Of a DNA stretch of 50,318 bases, positions 9,280-17,925 are shown piece by piece. The position numbers and the translations under genes are program-made. The DNA lies in NCBI GenBank assembly GCA_005881885.1, contig VBDX01000132.1, positions 1-50,318 of the forward strand, given 5' to 3'. The notes under the pieces are model-generated. The model did not search any database. It saw only the letters and a list, made by a program, of their open reading frames with translations, and was not told the origin of the DNA. Source of the DNA: Chloroflexota bacterium. Its GTDB lineage: Bacteria > Chloroflexota > Limnocylindria > P2-11E. The stretch's first letter is position 1; each line of letters starts with the position of its first letter.

Positions 9280-9965
9280 AGATCCTCATCGTCGACGACG
9301 AGCCGGATGTCCGCGCGCTCGTTCGAAGCTCGCTGTCGTTCGCGCGCCAGGACCTGACACCGCTCGAGGCGGCGGATGGCGACGAGGCGCTTTTGATGAT
9401 CTACTCGGAACGGCCCGACCTCGTCGTCCTGGACCTCGCCATGCCTCGTCGTGATGGTTTCGCGTTGCTCGAGCAGGTGCGCCAAAAGACCGACCTCCCG
9501 ATCATCGTGCTCACCGCGCGCGGTCTCGAAGAGGACAAGATCAAAGGCCTGCGTCTCGGCGCGGACGACTACCTGACGAAGCCGTTCTCACCGCGCGAGC
9601 TCGTCGCGCGGATCGAGAGCGTGCTCCGCCGTTCGGCACCGCGCGCGTCCCGCACCGGCATCATCGAGACCCATGATCTCGTGGTCGACCTCACGGCGCG
9701 CCGCGTGCGCCGCGCGGGAAAGGACATCCACTTCACTCCGACGGAGTTCAATCTCCTCACCGAGCTCGCCACCCATGCTGGCGAGGCGCTGACGCACGAT
9801 GTGCTACTCACACGGGTTTGGGGACCCGAGTACCGCTACGAGACGCAGTACCTCAAGGTGTACGTCGGCCGGCTCCGCGACAAGATCGAGCCGGACCCCG
9901 ACCAGCCAAAGCTCATCCAGACCGTTCGCGGCGTGGGGTATCGATTCGCCCGTCCGGACGAATGA
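9276..9965 (+). CDS. OmpR-family response regulator
   Basis: This 229-residue partner of the kinase just upstream starts at the GTG in the GTGA overlap. The receiver (residues 1-115) has the acidic pair Asp7/Asp8, phospho-acceptor Asp53 and Lys102 (LTKPF). The winged-helix DNA-binding domain (about 130-226) shows FTPTEFNLL, VWG and VGRLRDKIEPDP...RGVGYRF, typical of the OmpR/PhoB class. The target genes are unknown. Confidence 0.95.
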   Translation: MKILIVDDEPDVRALVRSSLSFARQDLTPLEAADGDEALLMIYSERPDLVVLDLAMPRRDGFALLEQVRQKTDLPIIVLTARGLEEDKIKGLRLGADDYLTKPFSPRELVARIESVLRRSAPRASRTGIIETHDLVVDLTARRVRRAGKDIHFTPTEFNLLTELATHAGEALTHDVLLTRVWGPEYRYETQYLKVYVGRLRDKIEPDPDQPKLIQTVRGVGYRFARPDE

Positions 9966-10001
9966 CGCCGGCAGTGCCCAAAGGCGCGCCCGCGTTACCC
10001 G

Positions 10002-10988
10002 TCACTTGAGCCAGACGAGGTCGCCGAAGAAGAAGTCCTGACCCTGCGCGATCGTGCGCACGTTCCCGGTCGCCAGCGTCAAGATGAAGAACGCCCCCGT
10101 CCCGACGTACGCCAGGCGCGTCGCGTCAGGCGACCACGCGGGCACGACATCGTCACCGGTCTGGCCGATCGCCTTGACGCTCGTGCCGTCGCACGGCGCG
10201 ACGTAGAGCTCCGACGGGATGTTGAGGTGCGCGAATCCGGCTTTCGCCCCGATCGGCAGTGAGGCGACCGTGTGTCCGGCCGCGGAGAACACGATCTCGC
10301 AGCCGTTCGGCGAGAAGCGCGGTGCCTGCAGGTACCACCAGGTGTCCTTCGTCTTGAAGAAGGGCCGGGCGCTCGAGCCGTCGATGTTCGCGCTCCAGAG
10401 ACCATCGGGTTGCCCTTGCGTGAGGTGGACGTACACGATGAGTTTGCCGTCGGGCGAGAGCGCCGGATCGGCGCCGTTCATCAGGATCCGCTTTCGTTCC
10501 CCACTCCGGAGGTCCAGACGCTCGATCGAATCCTCGTTGCCGACGAACGAGCCGGCCTGGATGATTGCCGCGCGTCGATGGAAGTAGAGGATGTTCCCGG
10601 TGCTGTCGAACCGTGGCGACGCGTAGAAGACGTTGTCGCCCTCGTGCTGCACGACCGGCCGGAAGCCGGTCCCATCGAGGTTCACCGAGTAGAGGTCGGA
10701 ACCGAAGCCCGTCTTCTTGTCGGGCTGCTGGGTGAGCGCAAACACGACCGACTTGCCCGACGGATGCAAGACCGGTGTTGCCGGCGCGCTCTGCGGCGGC
10801 AGGTCGATGATTCGGCCGAGCGCTCGGCCCGCGTCGTCGAGCGCGAGGAGGCCGGCGGGGTTCGCGAGGACGAAGCTCGCCCGCAGACCGACCCCTTGCG
10901 TCGCCGGGGGTGGCGGCGGCGCGGCAGTGCAGGACGCGACGACGAGGATCGCGAGGATCGTGAGGGTCGCAAAACCCCGCACGCTCAC
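10002..10988 (-). CDS. TolB-like beta-propeller lipoprotein
   Basis: This 328-residue protein begins at the GTG in a GTGA overlap with the glucoamylase stop. Residues 1-22 form a lipoprotein signal: basic start, hydrophobic LTILAILVVAS and a Cys within VASCTAAPPPP. The remainder carries repeated propeller blades of the TolB/PD40 type (LHPSGKSVVFA, DPALSPDGKLIVYV, PRFSPNGCEIVFS, PAWSPDATRLAYV). It is probably a surface-anchored binding or scaffold protein. It is the last gene of the glucose operon, but no specific ligand can be assigned. Confidence 0.8.
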   Translation of the reverse strand: MSVRGFATLTILAILVVASCTAAPPPPPATQGVGLRASFVLANPAGLLALDDAGRALGRIIDLPPQSAPATPVLHPSGKSVVFALTQQPDKKTGFGSDLYSVNLDGTGFRPVVQHEGDNVFYASPRFDSTGNILYFHRRAAIIQAGSFVGNEDSIERLDLRSGERKRILMNGADPALSPDGKLIVYVHLTQGQPDGLWSANIDGSSARPFFKTKDTWWYLQAPRFSPNGCEIVFSAAGHTVASLPIGAKAGFAHLNIPSELYVAPCDGTSVKAIGQTGDDVVPAWSPDATRLAYVGTGAFFILTLATGNVRTIAQGQDFFFGDLVWLK

Positions 10989-13000
10989 ACGATCACCTCG
11001 CCGGCCGTCCGCACTTTTTCGCGCAGGCGCTCCTTGATCTGCCCCGAGCGCCTTGCGTAGTGCTGCACCGCACTGACGAACGCGGCGTGCGACCAGGTCA
11101 GCGGCGATACCGACAAAGGCTCGCCGGTGTACGGGTGCACCTGCTCTGACAGGATCCCCGAGGGGAGGGCGCGGGACGCGCACCAGTCGAGGTACACCCG
11201 CGGGCGTTCGAGGTCCTCGGGGGTGGTGGCGATCGCGATGTAGTGCTCCGCCAGCCAGAGCGTCGCCACGAACCACGGATTGCCGGGCACGCTCGCGATG
11301 TCCGACGAGACCTGGAAGTAATAGTCGTTCTCGTAGCGGGCGATCCCGCCGACCGGGGTCTTCACCGAGAGCCGCTGTTCGATCGCGTGCATCGTCGAGA
11401 TCATGCGCTCGTCGCTAGCGGGCAGAAGACCGAACAGAAAGATCCCCGCGAGCGAGATGTCGATCGTCGCGTCCTTCACGATCGTGCCGTCGGGCAGGAC
11501 GGTCACGGTGCGGACGAACCGGCCGCGATCCGCGTCCCAGAGGTGCGTGAGCGCGGCATCGCGGATCTCCTGCGCCGCCACGGCATAACGCTTGGCCAGC
11601 TCGTGCTGGCCGAACGCGACGGCGAAGTTGCGCGCCGCCGTGAGGCCCGCCCAGACCGCGGCTGTCGTGAAGGCGTGGATGCCGCGTCGCTCCTCCCAGA
11701 GGTCGAACGACGGTGCCGGCAGCTTCGTCCGCGGCTCACGATAAGTGGCCATGAAGTCGGCGCCGGTGCGGACGAGCTTGCGGTAAAGCGGGCGAATGAA
11801 CTCGATGTCGCGGTCGCGCTCGTAATGCTGCCAGAGCGCCCAGATGGGTAGGCCGGTCTCGTCCTCCTGGATCGGCAGCTCGAGCCGCCCATCCGGAGTG
11901 GACCATGCGTGCCACGAGGACCCCAGCGAGCCGTCCGGGTTGTATTTGTGAAGCAGGTAGCCCTCGCGCGTGATGAGCTCGCCGCACAGAAAGAAGAACC
12001 GGCGCGTGACCTCGCCGTACCCGGCCAGGTCGAGCGCGTCGGCGACGAGTGCCCCGTCGCGCGGCCATAGATAGGAGTACGTGTCGCGATTGAATCGCAG
12101 GACGTCTGAGTCGTTGCCGGCGATGATCGCGCCGCGGTTGTCCACCTGCGTCCGTATCACGAGCGTCGAGCGCTTGTACAGGCCGCAGATCTCGTCGGGG
12201 AGGTGGTCGGTGATGGATTCGTCCTTGTTCGCCCAGAGGCGCCAGTAGTCCTTCGTTCGGGCGAGGAACGATGCGGGCGTCCGTTCGCGCACGAGCTTGT
12301 CGAGCTCGCGGACATCTTCGTAGGCCTGCCCCGCGGCGATCCAGAACACGGCAGTCGCGCTGCCCTTTGCCGGGACTGAAACGGCCACCATGCCCACGCT
12401 ATCGATCGAGCCTTGCGCGACCGGATTGCGCGAGAGCTCGCCGTCCTCCGCGTCCCGCCACGTCCCCTCCTTGCCGGGGGCGTCCTTCTGGCCGATCGCG
12501 AAGGAGGAAAGACCGTATGCGCTCCCTCCGCTCGATCCCGAAATGAGGAAGTACCGGCGTCCTTTGTAATGGACCACGGCCTGGCAGCGTGGGTCGTAGT
12601 ACGCCGAGTCGCCGGTGTCGTTCCCTAAGAGGTGCGCGTCGAAGTGCTGGAAAAGGCGGACCTGCCGGTCCTTACCGGACGTGTCCTCGACGGTCACCTC
12701 TTTGAAGTAGAGGTTCCGGTCAAAGTCGACGGCATCGCGGAAGTGCAGACTCACGCCGAGCTTCGCGTGCACCAGGTCGGTGTCCCCGACCAGCGTCTCG
12801 TGCTCGTAGTTGATGTGACGCTCCCAGCCATCGTCGCCGGTCCATGCGAACTGCCCATCGATCCAGATCCCGAAACGGGAGGGCTCACCGACGGTGTGGT
12901 TCTCCAGGCCAACGTTCGGGTAGAAGATGTCGCGGAGCTGGTAACGCGCGTCGAACGTCACAAGGAAGTCGCCGTTTCCAAGCGGGAGGTCGCGGGGCAC
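10985..13000 (-). CDS. GH15 glucoamylase-type glycoside hydrolase
   Basis: This 671-residue protein starts at GTG (MPRDLPLGNGDFLV, typical N-terminus of the family). An N-terminal beta-sandwich is followed by an (alpha/alpha)6 barrel with SYLWPRDGA near 309, DLWEE with probable general acid Glu436, and LSEQVHPYTGEP with probable general base Glu619. Such enzymes release glucose from alpha-glucans or cleave trehalose. No signal peptide is seen, so it acts inside the cell, perhaps on glycogen or imported dextrins. It lies between KDPG aldolase (6-base gap) and the lipoprotein gene. Confidence 0.92.
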   Translation of the reverse strand: MPRDLPLGNGDFLVTFDARYQLRDIFYPNVGLENHTVGEPSRFGIWIDGQFAWTGDDGWERHINYEHETLVGDTDLVHAKLGVSLHFRDAVDFDRNLYFKEVTVEDTSGKDRQVRLFQHFDAHLLGNDTGDSAYYDPRCQAVVHYKGRRYFLISGSSGGSAYGLSSFAIGQKDAPGKEGTWRDAEDGELSRNPVAQGSIDSVGMVAVSVPAKGSATAVFWIAAGQAYEDVRELDKLVRERTPASFLARTKDYWRLWANKDESITDHLPDEICGLYKRSTLVIRTQVDNRGAIIAGNDSDVLRFNRDTYSYLWPRDGALVADALDLAGYGEVTRRFFFLCGELITREGYLLHKYNPDGSLGSSWHAWSTPDGRLELPIQEDETGLPIWALWQHYERDRDIEFIRPLYRKLVRTGADFMATYREPRTKLPAPSFDLWEERRGIHAFTTAAVWAGLTAARNFAVAFGQHELAKRYAVAAQEIRDAALTHLWDADRGRFVRTVTVLPDGTIVKDATIDISLAGIFLFGLLPASDERMISTMHAIEQRLSVKTPVGGIARYENDYYFQVSSDIASVPGNPWFVATLWLAEHYIAIATTPEDLERPRVYLDWCASRALPSGILSEQVHPYTGEPLSVSPLTWSHAAFVSAVQHYARRSGQIKERLREKVRTAGEVIV

Positions 13001-13006
13001 GCGCGG

Positions 13007-13690
13007 TCAGTTAGTAGCGGGGCGGCGGGTCGCAGCGAGATAGCGCTCCGCATTCGCGATCACGCTCGCGACGTCGCCGCGCTCCAGCAGATCGGGGCGA
13101 ATGAGCGGCCCGCCGACGCCGAACCCAACCACGCCGGCGCCGAAGTAATCAGGGATCTCCTCGAGCTCGATGTTGCCCGTCGCGACCAGTGGCAGGTGGA
13201 TCAGAGCGCGGCGGACGTTGCTGATGAAATCCGGACCGCCGATCGCCGAGATGGGGAATACCTTGATGAAGTCCGCACCGAGCTCCGCCGCCTTCACCAT
13301 CTCCGTGGGCGTCATCGTGCCGGGCATGCTCATGGCGTCGCGCGCGCGCGCCGCCTGGATCATCTCGGGCACGAGGACGGCCGACACCAGGAAGCGCGCC
13401 CCTGCGAGCAGCGCGTCTTCCGCTTGCCTTCCCGAGAGCACGGTCCCGGCCCCGACGATCGATCCGCGCGAAGCGAACGCGTCGTCCGTCGCGAGCTCCT
13501 CGATCACCTCGAACGCGTCGGGGACCGTGAGCGTGATCTCGACCAGCCGGATGCCCGCCTCGCTCATCGCGCGCGCGGCTTGGCGCGCGAGATCCTGCGT
13601 TGACGTCCGGATCACAGCCACGAGACGGTCCTCGCCGAAGATCCGGATCAGGTCGCGCCGCAAGACGAGTGGCCGCTGCGTGATCGCCAT
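13007..13690 (-). CDS. eda: KDPG/KHG aldolase family protein
   Basis: This 227-residue class I aldolase is predicted to split 2-keto-3-deoxy-6-phosphogluconate (or the unphosphorylated or 4-hydroxy-2-oxoglutarate analogues) to pyruvate plus an aldehyde. It shows VAVIR, VEITLT with the catalytic Glu, GAGTVL, TPTE and the Schiff-base Lys in FIKVFP. The usual PTGG motif near the end reads ATGNI, a small deviation. The operon with a glucose dehydrogenase and glucoamylase supports an Entner-Doudoroff-type role, though no gluconate dehydratase or kinase is present in the window. Confidence 0.88.
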   Translation of the reverse strand: MAITQRPLVLRRDLIRIFGEDRLVAVIRTSTQDLARQAARAMSEAGIRLVEITLTVPDAFEVIEELATDDAFASRGSIVGAGTVLSGRQAEDALLAGARFLVSAVLVPEMIQAARARDAMSMPGTMTPTEMVKAAELGADFIKVFPISAIGGPDFISNVRRALIHLPLVATGNIELEEIPDYFGAGVVGFGVGGPLIRPDLLERGDVASVIANAERYLAATRRPATN

Positions 13691-13708
13691 CTACGCCATG
13701 GTAGCGAG

Positions 13709-13731
13709 CGAAGGGGGCTACGCCCCCTTCG
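13709..13731. repeat. GC-rich perfect hairpin providing a stop codon
   Basis: A 10-bp perfect stem (CGAAGGGGGC / GCCCCCTTCG) flanks a 3-base loop. On the minus strand the loop and stem edge supply the TAG stop of the upstream methyltransferase, and the left flank encodes its last residues. It sits between two genes of one operon and may act as an mRNA-stabilising or attenuating hairpin. Confidence 0.7.
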
Positions 13732-14431
13732 AAACCCCCGGCGCGTCGATCCAGAACACGCGCTGCAACTCATTGAGACGGGTCCGATGAGGACGTTCGA
13801 CCTGACCAGCGACGGGGTAGCCCCAGCCACGCACGATGTCGTCGAGGCCCGGACCGCCCGGGTCGGCGTTGCTGTACACGCCGATGATGAGACGCCCGTC
13901 CTCGGCGACGATGTCGCGCATCAGCCGTTCGACCAGATCCCGCCGCCGGCGTGGCGGGACGTACTCGAGGTTCGTGCGGACGAAATCGAACCGCATCGGC
14001 GGCGTCCAGGTCAGAGCGTTGCCGACGAAGATGCGCTCCGCCCAGCGAGGCAGGCGCGACCGCGCGAGTGCCGCGAGCTCCGGCACGATGTCGAGGCCGT
14101 ACGGCTCGATCCGTACGCGCTTCGCTGCGCACCAGCGGACCATCGTCTCCATCAGCAAGCCATTCGCGCAGCCGACGTCGAGGAACGTGCCGTCGCGATC
14201 GATCGCATCGGCGAGGAGCCCGCGCGCGTGCTCCCACGTGGCCGCGTCACCGGAGTGGCCCGACTGCGCCTGCGGTGTGATCGCGGCGAGATAGGCCGGG
14301 CGAATGATGTCGGCGACTCGGGCGTGCCAGCCGGCTTCGTCGATCTCACCGCGGTCTAGCGCGGCATCGATCTCCGCGATCAGCGAACCGGCGCGGTCGC
14401 GGAAGCGGTACTCCGCGCCAGGGTCGTTCAC
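13718..14431 (-). CDS. Class I SAM-dependent methyltransferase
   Basis: This 237-residue protein starts at a GTG that overlaps the stop of the cyclase gene (GTGA). The SAM-binding motif FLDVGCANGLL lies near residue 80, followed by GLDIVPELAALA and DFVRTNLEYVPP. The family modifies very varied substrates, so none is assigned. The C-terminal residues GVSKGA and the stop codon are encoded by a GC-rich hairpin, so the original C-terminus was probably replaced. It lies inside the sugar operon. Confidence 0.8.
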   Translation of the reverse strand: MNDPGAEYRFRDRAGSLIAEIDAALDRGEIDEAGWHARVADIIRPAYLAAITPQAQSGHSGDAATWEHARGLLADAIDRDGTFLDVGCANGLLMETMVRWCAAKRVRIEPYGLDIVPELAALARSRLPRWAERIFVGNALTWTPPMRFDFVRTNLEYVPPRRRRDLVERLMRDIVAEDGRLIIGVYSNADPGGPGLDDIVRGWGYPVAGQVERPHRTRLNELQRVFWIDAPGVSKGA

Positions 14432-15069
14432 CGCTCGATGAGGAACACGCGCGCGGGCGCGCCGTCGCCATCCTGGAGCTTGATCGGTGCACAGACGAGG
14501 TCGTACTCGCCGGCGGCGATCCCACGCATGTCGAGGCCTTCGATTATCACGACGTTCGCGCGCAGCAGTGTGTTGTGCACCGGGTAGCCCTGCTTCTCGG
14601 GGCCCTGCGGCTCGATCGAGAGGTAGTCGACGCCGACGAGCTTCACCCGACGTTCGACGCACCAGCGCGCCGCGCTCGCATCGATGGCCGTGAAGTCGCG
14701 GGTGAATCCCGCGGTCGGATCGGCCCACCGCTCGCTGTTTCGGGTCTTGAAGAGGAGTCGCTCCGTCCCGGCCGGAATGCCGGACCGATCGAGCCATCCG
14801 GCCGATACATGGTCCGCTCCGGGAAACGCGACCACGCGGCACGGGCCGACCAGGGCATCGATCGGAAGCTTGTCGACGGTGTTCGCGCCCTCGATGAAGT
14901 GGATCGGTGGATCGACGTGCGTCCCGGTGTGATTCCCAAAGGTGATCAGCGAAACGTTCGCGGTGTCGCCCATCGCGATCCGGCGCAGCGGCGTGAATTT
15001 GGGTCCCGGCTCGCCGGGCCAGGTGACCATGCCGGGCCGCAGCACCAGGGTGACGTCGTAAATCTTCAG
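14428..15069 (-). CDS. Cyclase-family (kynurenine formamidase-like) metal hydrolase
   Basis: This 213-residue protein carries NHTGTHVDPPIHF, the HxGTHxDxPxH metal-binding motif of the cyclase/KynB family, which hydrolyses amides, lactones or related bonds. The family N-terminus (KIYDVTL) is present in frame upstream of the first GTG (15045). The only nearby start before it is a CTG at 15069 that overlaps the upstream stop as CTGA, exactly like the other couplings here, so I place the start there. Its operon suggests a sugar-derived substrate such as a lactone, but this is inference. Confidence 0.8.
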   Translation of the reverse strand: MKIYDVTLVLRPGMVTWPGEPGPKFTPLRRIAMGDTANVSLITFGNHTGTHVDPPIHFIEGANTVDKLPIDALVGPCRVVAFPGADHVSAGWLDRSGIPAGTERLLFKTRNSERWADPTAGFTRDFTAIDASAARWCVERRVKLVGVDYLSIEPQGPEKQGYPVHNTLLRANVVIIEGLDMRGIAAGEYDLVCAPIKLQDGDGAPARVFLIER

Positions 15070-16145
15070 ATCTCAACCACCTGCTTGATCTGTGCCGGAT
15101 CGTGGCGCAGCGCTTCGGTGGCTTTCTCGAGTGGCACCCGGCGCGTGATCAGAGACAGGAGAAAACCGGGCCAGCGGCGCTCGGCCGCGGCGAGGTCGAC
15201 GAGGCCCTGCCGGAAATCCACGGCGTTGGCGTTCACCGTCCCTAGGACCAGCGCGTTCGATAGGACCAGGCGCTTGTTGATGTCGTCGGCAGGGACCTCG
15301 AGAGAACGCGTCCCGCCGGTCACGCTCGTCAGGATCAGCGCTCCGTTCGGACCGACGAGGTCCATCGCCGCGAATGCCACCTCTGAGCTGCCGGTTGCCT
15401 CGAGGATGACGTCGGCGTGGCCCTTCGGACCAGCGACTTCGTCGAGCGGCGTGACGGACGTGGCCGCGTAGCCCACGCCGATCCTCGCGAGCAGCGCGCG
15501 GCGGTCGGGCTTCGCGGTGCGCTCGACGACCGTCACATCGAGCCCGCGGAGACGCAGGAGGACCGCCGCGAGGATCCCCACCGGCCCGGCGCCGGTCACG
15601 ATCGCGCGCCGTGGTTCCCAGATGGTCATACGCCGCTGCGCGGCGCTGACTTGTCGCCATCCTTTCTCACTGATGGAGAGAGGCTCGAGAAGCACGGCCA
15701 CCGCAGCGATCTCCTCCGGTACAGCGAAGAGGTATTCGGGTCGCTCGGCGTAGCGCTCCGCGCAGAACCCGTGCAGTCCGCGGATGCCGCGTTCGGTGTA
15801 GTCGCCCCAGAGACACATGTCCGCTTCGCCGCGCGAACAATTGGGGCAACGATCGGGACGGCGCACGCTCGCGACCACGGGCGTGGATTCCGCGAGCACG
15901 GGCCCGCTTTCCTTCGTCGGCCGTGCGGGCCGGCTCACCCGGCCGAAGCTCTCGTGTCCGAGGATCAAGAAGTCGGAGCCGAGGGGAGCGACGCCGTACT
16001 CGCCGTGGTCGATCTCCGCGTCGGTGCCGCAGAGCCCGACGCGGACGACATCGACGACGACCTCGTCATCGGCAGGCACCGGATCGGGGACCTCGCGCAC
16101 TTCTGCGCTCCCCGGCTTCTTCGGGATAACGGTCAGCGCGCGCAT
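15066..16145 (-). CDS. Glucose 1-dehydrogenase-like zinc alcohol dehydrogenase
   Basis: This 359-residue medium-chain dehydrogenase resembles the archaeal-type glucose dehydrogenases: GLCGTDAEI with a zinc-ligand Cys, DFLILGHESFG, then CPNCSRGEADMC and GDYTERGIRGLHGF. A Rossmann motif VTGAGPVGILAA binds NAD(P). It should oxidise glucose (or another aldose) to the lactone. The ATG at 16145 is preferred over an in-frame start 17 codons upstream because MRALTV aligns with the family start. It is divergent from pyrE with only 19 bases between the starts. Confidence 0.82.
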   Translation of the reverse strand: MRALTVIPKKPGSAEVREVPDPVPADDEVVVDVVRVGLCGTDAEIDHGEYGVAPLGSDFLILGHESFGRVSRPARPTKESGPVLAESTPVVASVRRPDRCPNCSRGEADMCLWGDYTERGIRGLHGFCAERYAERPEYLFAVPEEIAAVAVLLEPLSISEKGWRQVSAAQRRMTIWEPRRAIVTGAGPVGILAAVLLRLRGLDVTVVERTAKPDRRALLARIGVGYAATSVTPLDEVAGPKGHADVILEATGSSEVAFAAMDLVGPNGALILTSVTGGTRSLEVPADDINKRLVLSNALVLGTVNANAVDFRQGLVDLAAAERRWPGFLLSLITRRVPLEKATEALRHDPAQIKQVVEI

Positions 16146-16164
16146 CCGCGCAGAATACGTCGCG

Positions 16165-16767
16165 ATGCCGATCACTCCCGCCGAGGTCGAGCGCATCTTT
16201 CGCGCGTCGGGCGCCCTGCGCGAGGGGCACTTCGTGCTCGCATCGGGGAGGCACTCGCCGACCTATCTCGAGAAGTTCCAGGTGCTGCAGCATCCGGTCG
16301 AGACCGAGCGACTGTCCCGCGCGATCGTGGAGTGGGCCCGACCCCTCGACCTTGCGACCGTCGCGGGCCCCACGACCGGAGGGATCATCCTCGCGCACGA
16401 GGTCGCGCGGCAGCTCGGCGCGCGCGCGGTCTACGCCGAGCGCCGCGAAGATATGGCCGGCCGCGAGCTACGCGGCGGCTTCACGCTCGGTCGCGGAGAG
16501 CGCGTGGTCGTGGTGGACGACGTCATGACCACAGGAGGCTCGGTGCAGGAGACGATCGAGGCGGTGCGTTCCGCGGGAGGGAGGGTCGTGGGCGCGGCCG
16601 TCCTCGTGGACCGGTCAGGCGGCGCTGCGTCACTCGACGTGCCGCTGCAGGCCCTCTGGACCCTCGACATCCCGAGCTACGCGCCGTCGGAGTGCCCGCT
16701 TTGCGCGAAAGGCCTACCCGCGACCCATCCCGGCACCACTCCTGCTCCGGCTGGTGCGGCGCGATGA
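16165..16767 (+). CDS. pyrE: Orotate phosphoribosyltransferase
   Basis: This 200-residue enzyme makes OMP from orotate and PRPP in pyrimidine biosynthesis. The PRPP-binding motif VVVVDDVMTTGGS is clear, and GPTTGGIILA and the C-terminal ECPLCAKGLPA signature of the long PyrE type are present. The start ATG faces the divergent dehydrogenase gene. The stop overlaps the ATG of the next gene (ATGA). Confidence 0.95.
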   Translation: MPITPAEVERIFRASGALREGHFVLASGRHSPTYLEKFQVLQHPVETERLSRAIVEWARPLDLATVAGPTTGGIILAHEVARQLGARAVYAERREDMAGRELRGGFTLGRGERVVVVDDVMTTGGSVQETIEAVRSAGGRVVGAAVLVDRSGGAASLDVPLQALWTLDIPSYAPSECPLCAKGLPATHPGTTPAPAGAAR

Positions 16768-17114
16768 AGGATCTGTACAAGCTCGCCCGCACGCTCGTCT
16801 GGGTCGCGTTCTTCGGCGCGCTCTATCAGGAGCTGCGCAAGCCGGACGCCGAGCGGACCTGGCACGGCAAGGTCGCAGGCGTCATCCCGTATGACTTCCG
16901 CTTGCCCACGGTCGAGCGTCTGCGCAGGGCGTACTGGGATCCCGAAAGCGAGGTCATCTTCAGCGACCACGTCTTCGGCGTGGGTTGGGCCGTGAATATC
17001 CCGGTGGCCGCGCGAAGGCTGGCGGCGCTGGTGGATCAATACGCCGACGCGAGCCGTTCGCTGCGCGCGGGCCGTTCGCCGGCGCGCCGATCTTCCTCGC
17101 CCGAAAGCGAATGA
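16764..17114 (+). CDS. DUF5808-like small membrane-associated protein
   Basis: This 116-residue protein is translationally coupled to pyrE. It has one hydrophobic N-terminal segment (LVWVAFFGALYQELRK) and then WHGKVAGVIPYDFRLPT, a Trp-Asp-Pro step and FGVGWAVNI, the pattern I associate with DUF5808. Its function is unknown. The last 50 or so codons overlap the 3' end of the convergent methyltransferase gene and look low-complexity (Arg/Ser-rich), so the true conserved domain ends near base 17010. Confidence 0.65.
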   Translation: MKDLYKLARTLVWVAFFGALYQELRKPDAERTWHGKVAGVIPYDFRLPTVERLRRAYWDPESEVIFSDHVFGVGWAVNIPVAARRLAALVDQYADASRSLRAGRSPARRSSSPESE

Positions 17115-17889
17115 ACGCCGGAAGCTGACGCTCGAGGTCCTCTTCGGAGCCGGCCGGGCCACCGTCGTAGCTCGGCGAATATTCCCAGAGCCCGTCGATC
17201 AGCAAGCCGGATCCCGCGCACGCCTGCACGAGGTCGGCCACGCGGTGTCCGTATTCGAGCGTCGGCGCGCGGACGCGGATCTTCCCGAATTCCCACGTCG
17301 GGTCGACGATGGGAATGGGGCCGTCGTCGAAGTAACGCATCTTGAGGCGCCAGCCCGTACCGGTCCAGCTCTCGTACATCCGGATCGTCACCGGATGCAT
17401 CGTGGAGAAGATGTAGAGGCCGCCGAGCGCGAGCACCCGTCCGACCTCGGCGATCACGCGAGCCGCGTCCGGAACGAAGACGATCGAGTGGTTGTGATAG
17501 ACGAGGTCGAACTCGCCGTTACCGAGCGCGGATAGGTCACGCATGTCGCCGCGCATGTAGGTGAGCTCGGTCCCGCGACGACGGGCGATCCCTCGTACCG
17601 TCTCGAGTTGCCGCGAGCTGATGTCGAAAAGCGTCGCGTCGGCACCAAGCTCGGCGAAGAGGATGGCGTGCCACCCGCCGCCGCCGGCGAGACAGAGGAC
17701 GCGCCTTCCCTGGGGCTCGAATGCGCCGAGTGACCCGTCGGTCAGCTCGTCGAGGAATCGGCGCTTCCCCGCTTTCGTCTTCGGCGGCGAGCCCTGCGGA
17801 CGCGTGTACGGGATGCCCGCCTTCGCGAGGCGCTCCCACATGCGCTCGTTGTGCGCGGCCACCTCGTCGACCGCGACGCGTTTGGGCAC
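16960..17889 (-). CDS. SAM-dependent methyltransferase
   Basis: This 309-residue protein starts at GTG (17889). The SAM-binding motif VLCLAGGGGWHA lies near residue 82, DLVYHNHSIVFV near 150 and RVLALGGLYIFSTMH after it. Residues after about 265 (following FRARKIG) are Arg/Pro-rich and lie antisense to the DUF5808-like gene, so the C-terminal tail may be read-through of a lost stop. The substrate is unknown. It is divergent from the 2-hydroxyacid dehydrogenase with a 36-base gap. Confidence 0.78.
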   Translation of the reverse strand: MPKRVAVDEVAAHNERMWERLAKAGIPYTRPQGSPPKTKAGKRRFLDELTDGSLGAFEPQGRRVLCLAGGGGWHAILFAELGADATLFDISSRQLETVRGIARRRGTELTYMRGDMRDLSALGNGEFDLVYHNHSIVFVPDAARVIAEVGRVLALGGLYIFSTMHPVTIRMYESWTGTGWRLKMRYFDDGPIPIVDPTWEFGKIRVRAPTLEYGHRVADLVQACAGSGLLIDGLWEYSPSYDGGPAGSEEDLERQLPAFIRFRARKIGAPANGPRAANGSRRRIDPPAPPAFARPPGYSRPNPRRRRGR

Positions 17890-17925
17890 GCTCGAATTGT
17901 CGCCGCAATATGCTCGTCCGCGCTC

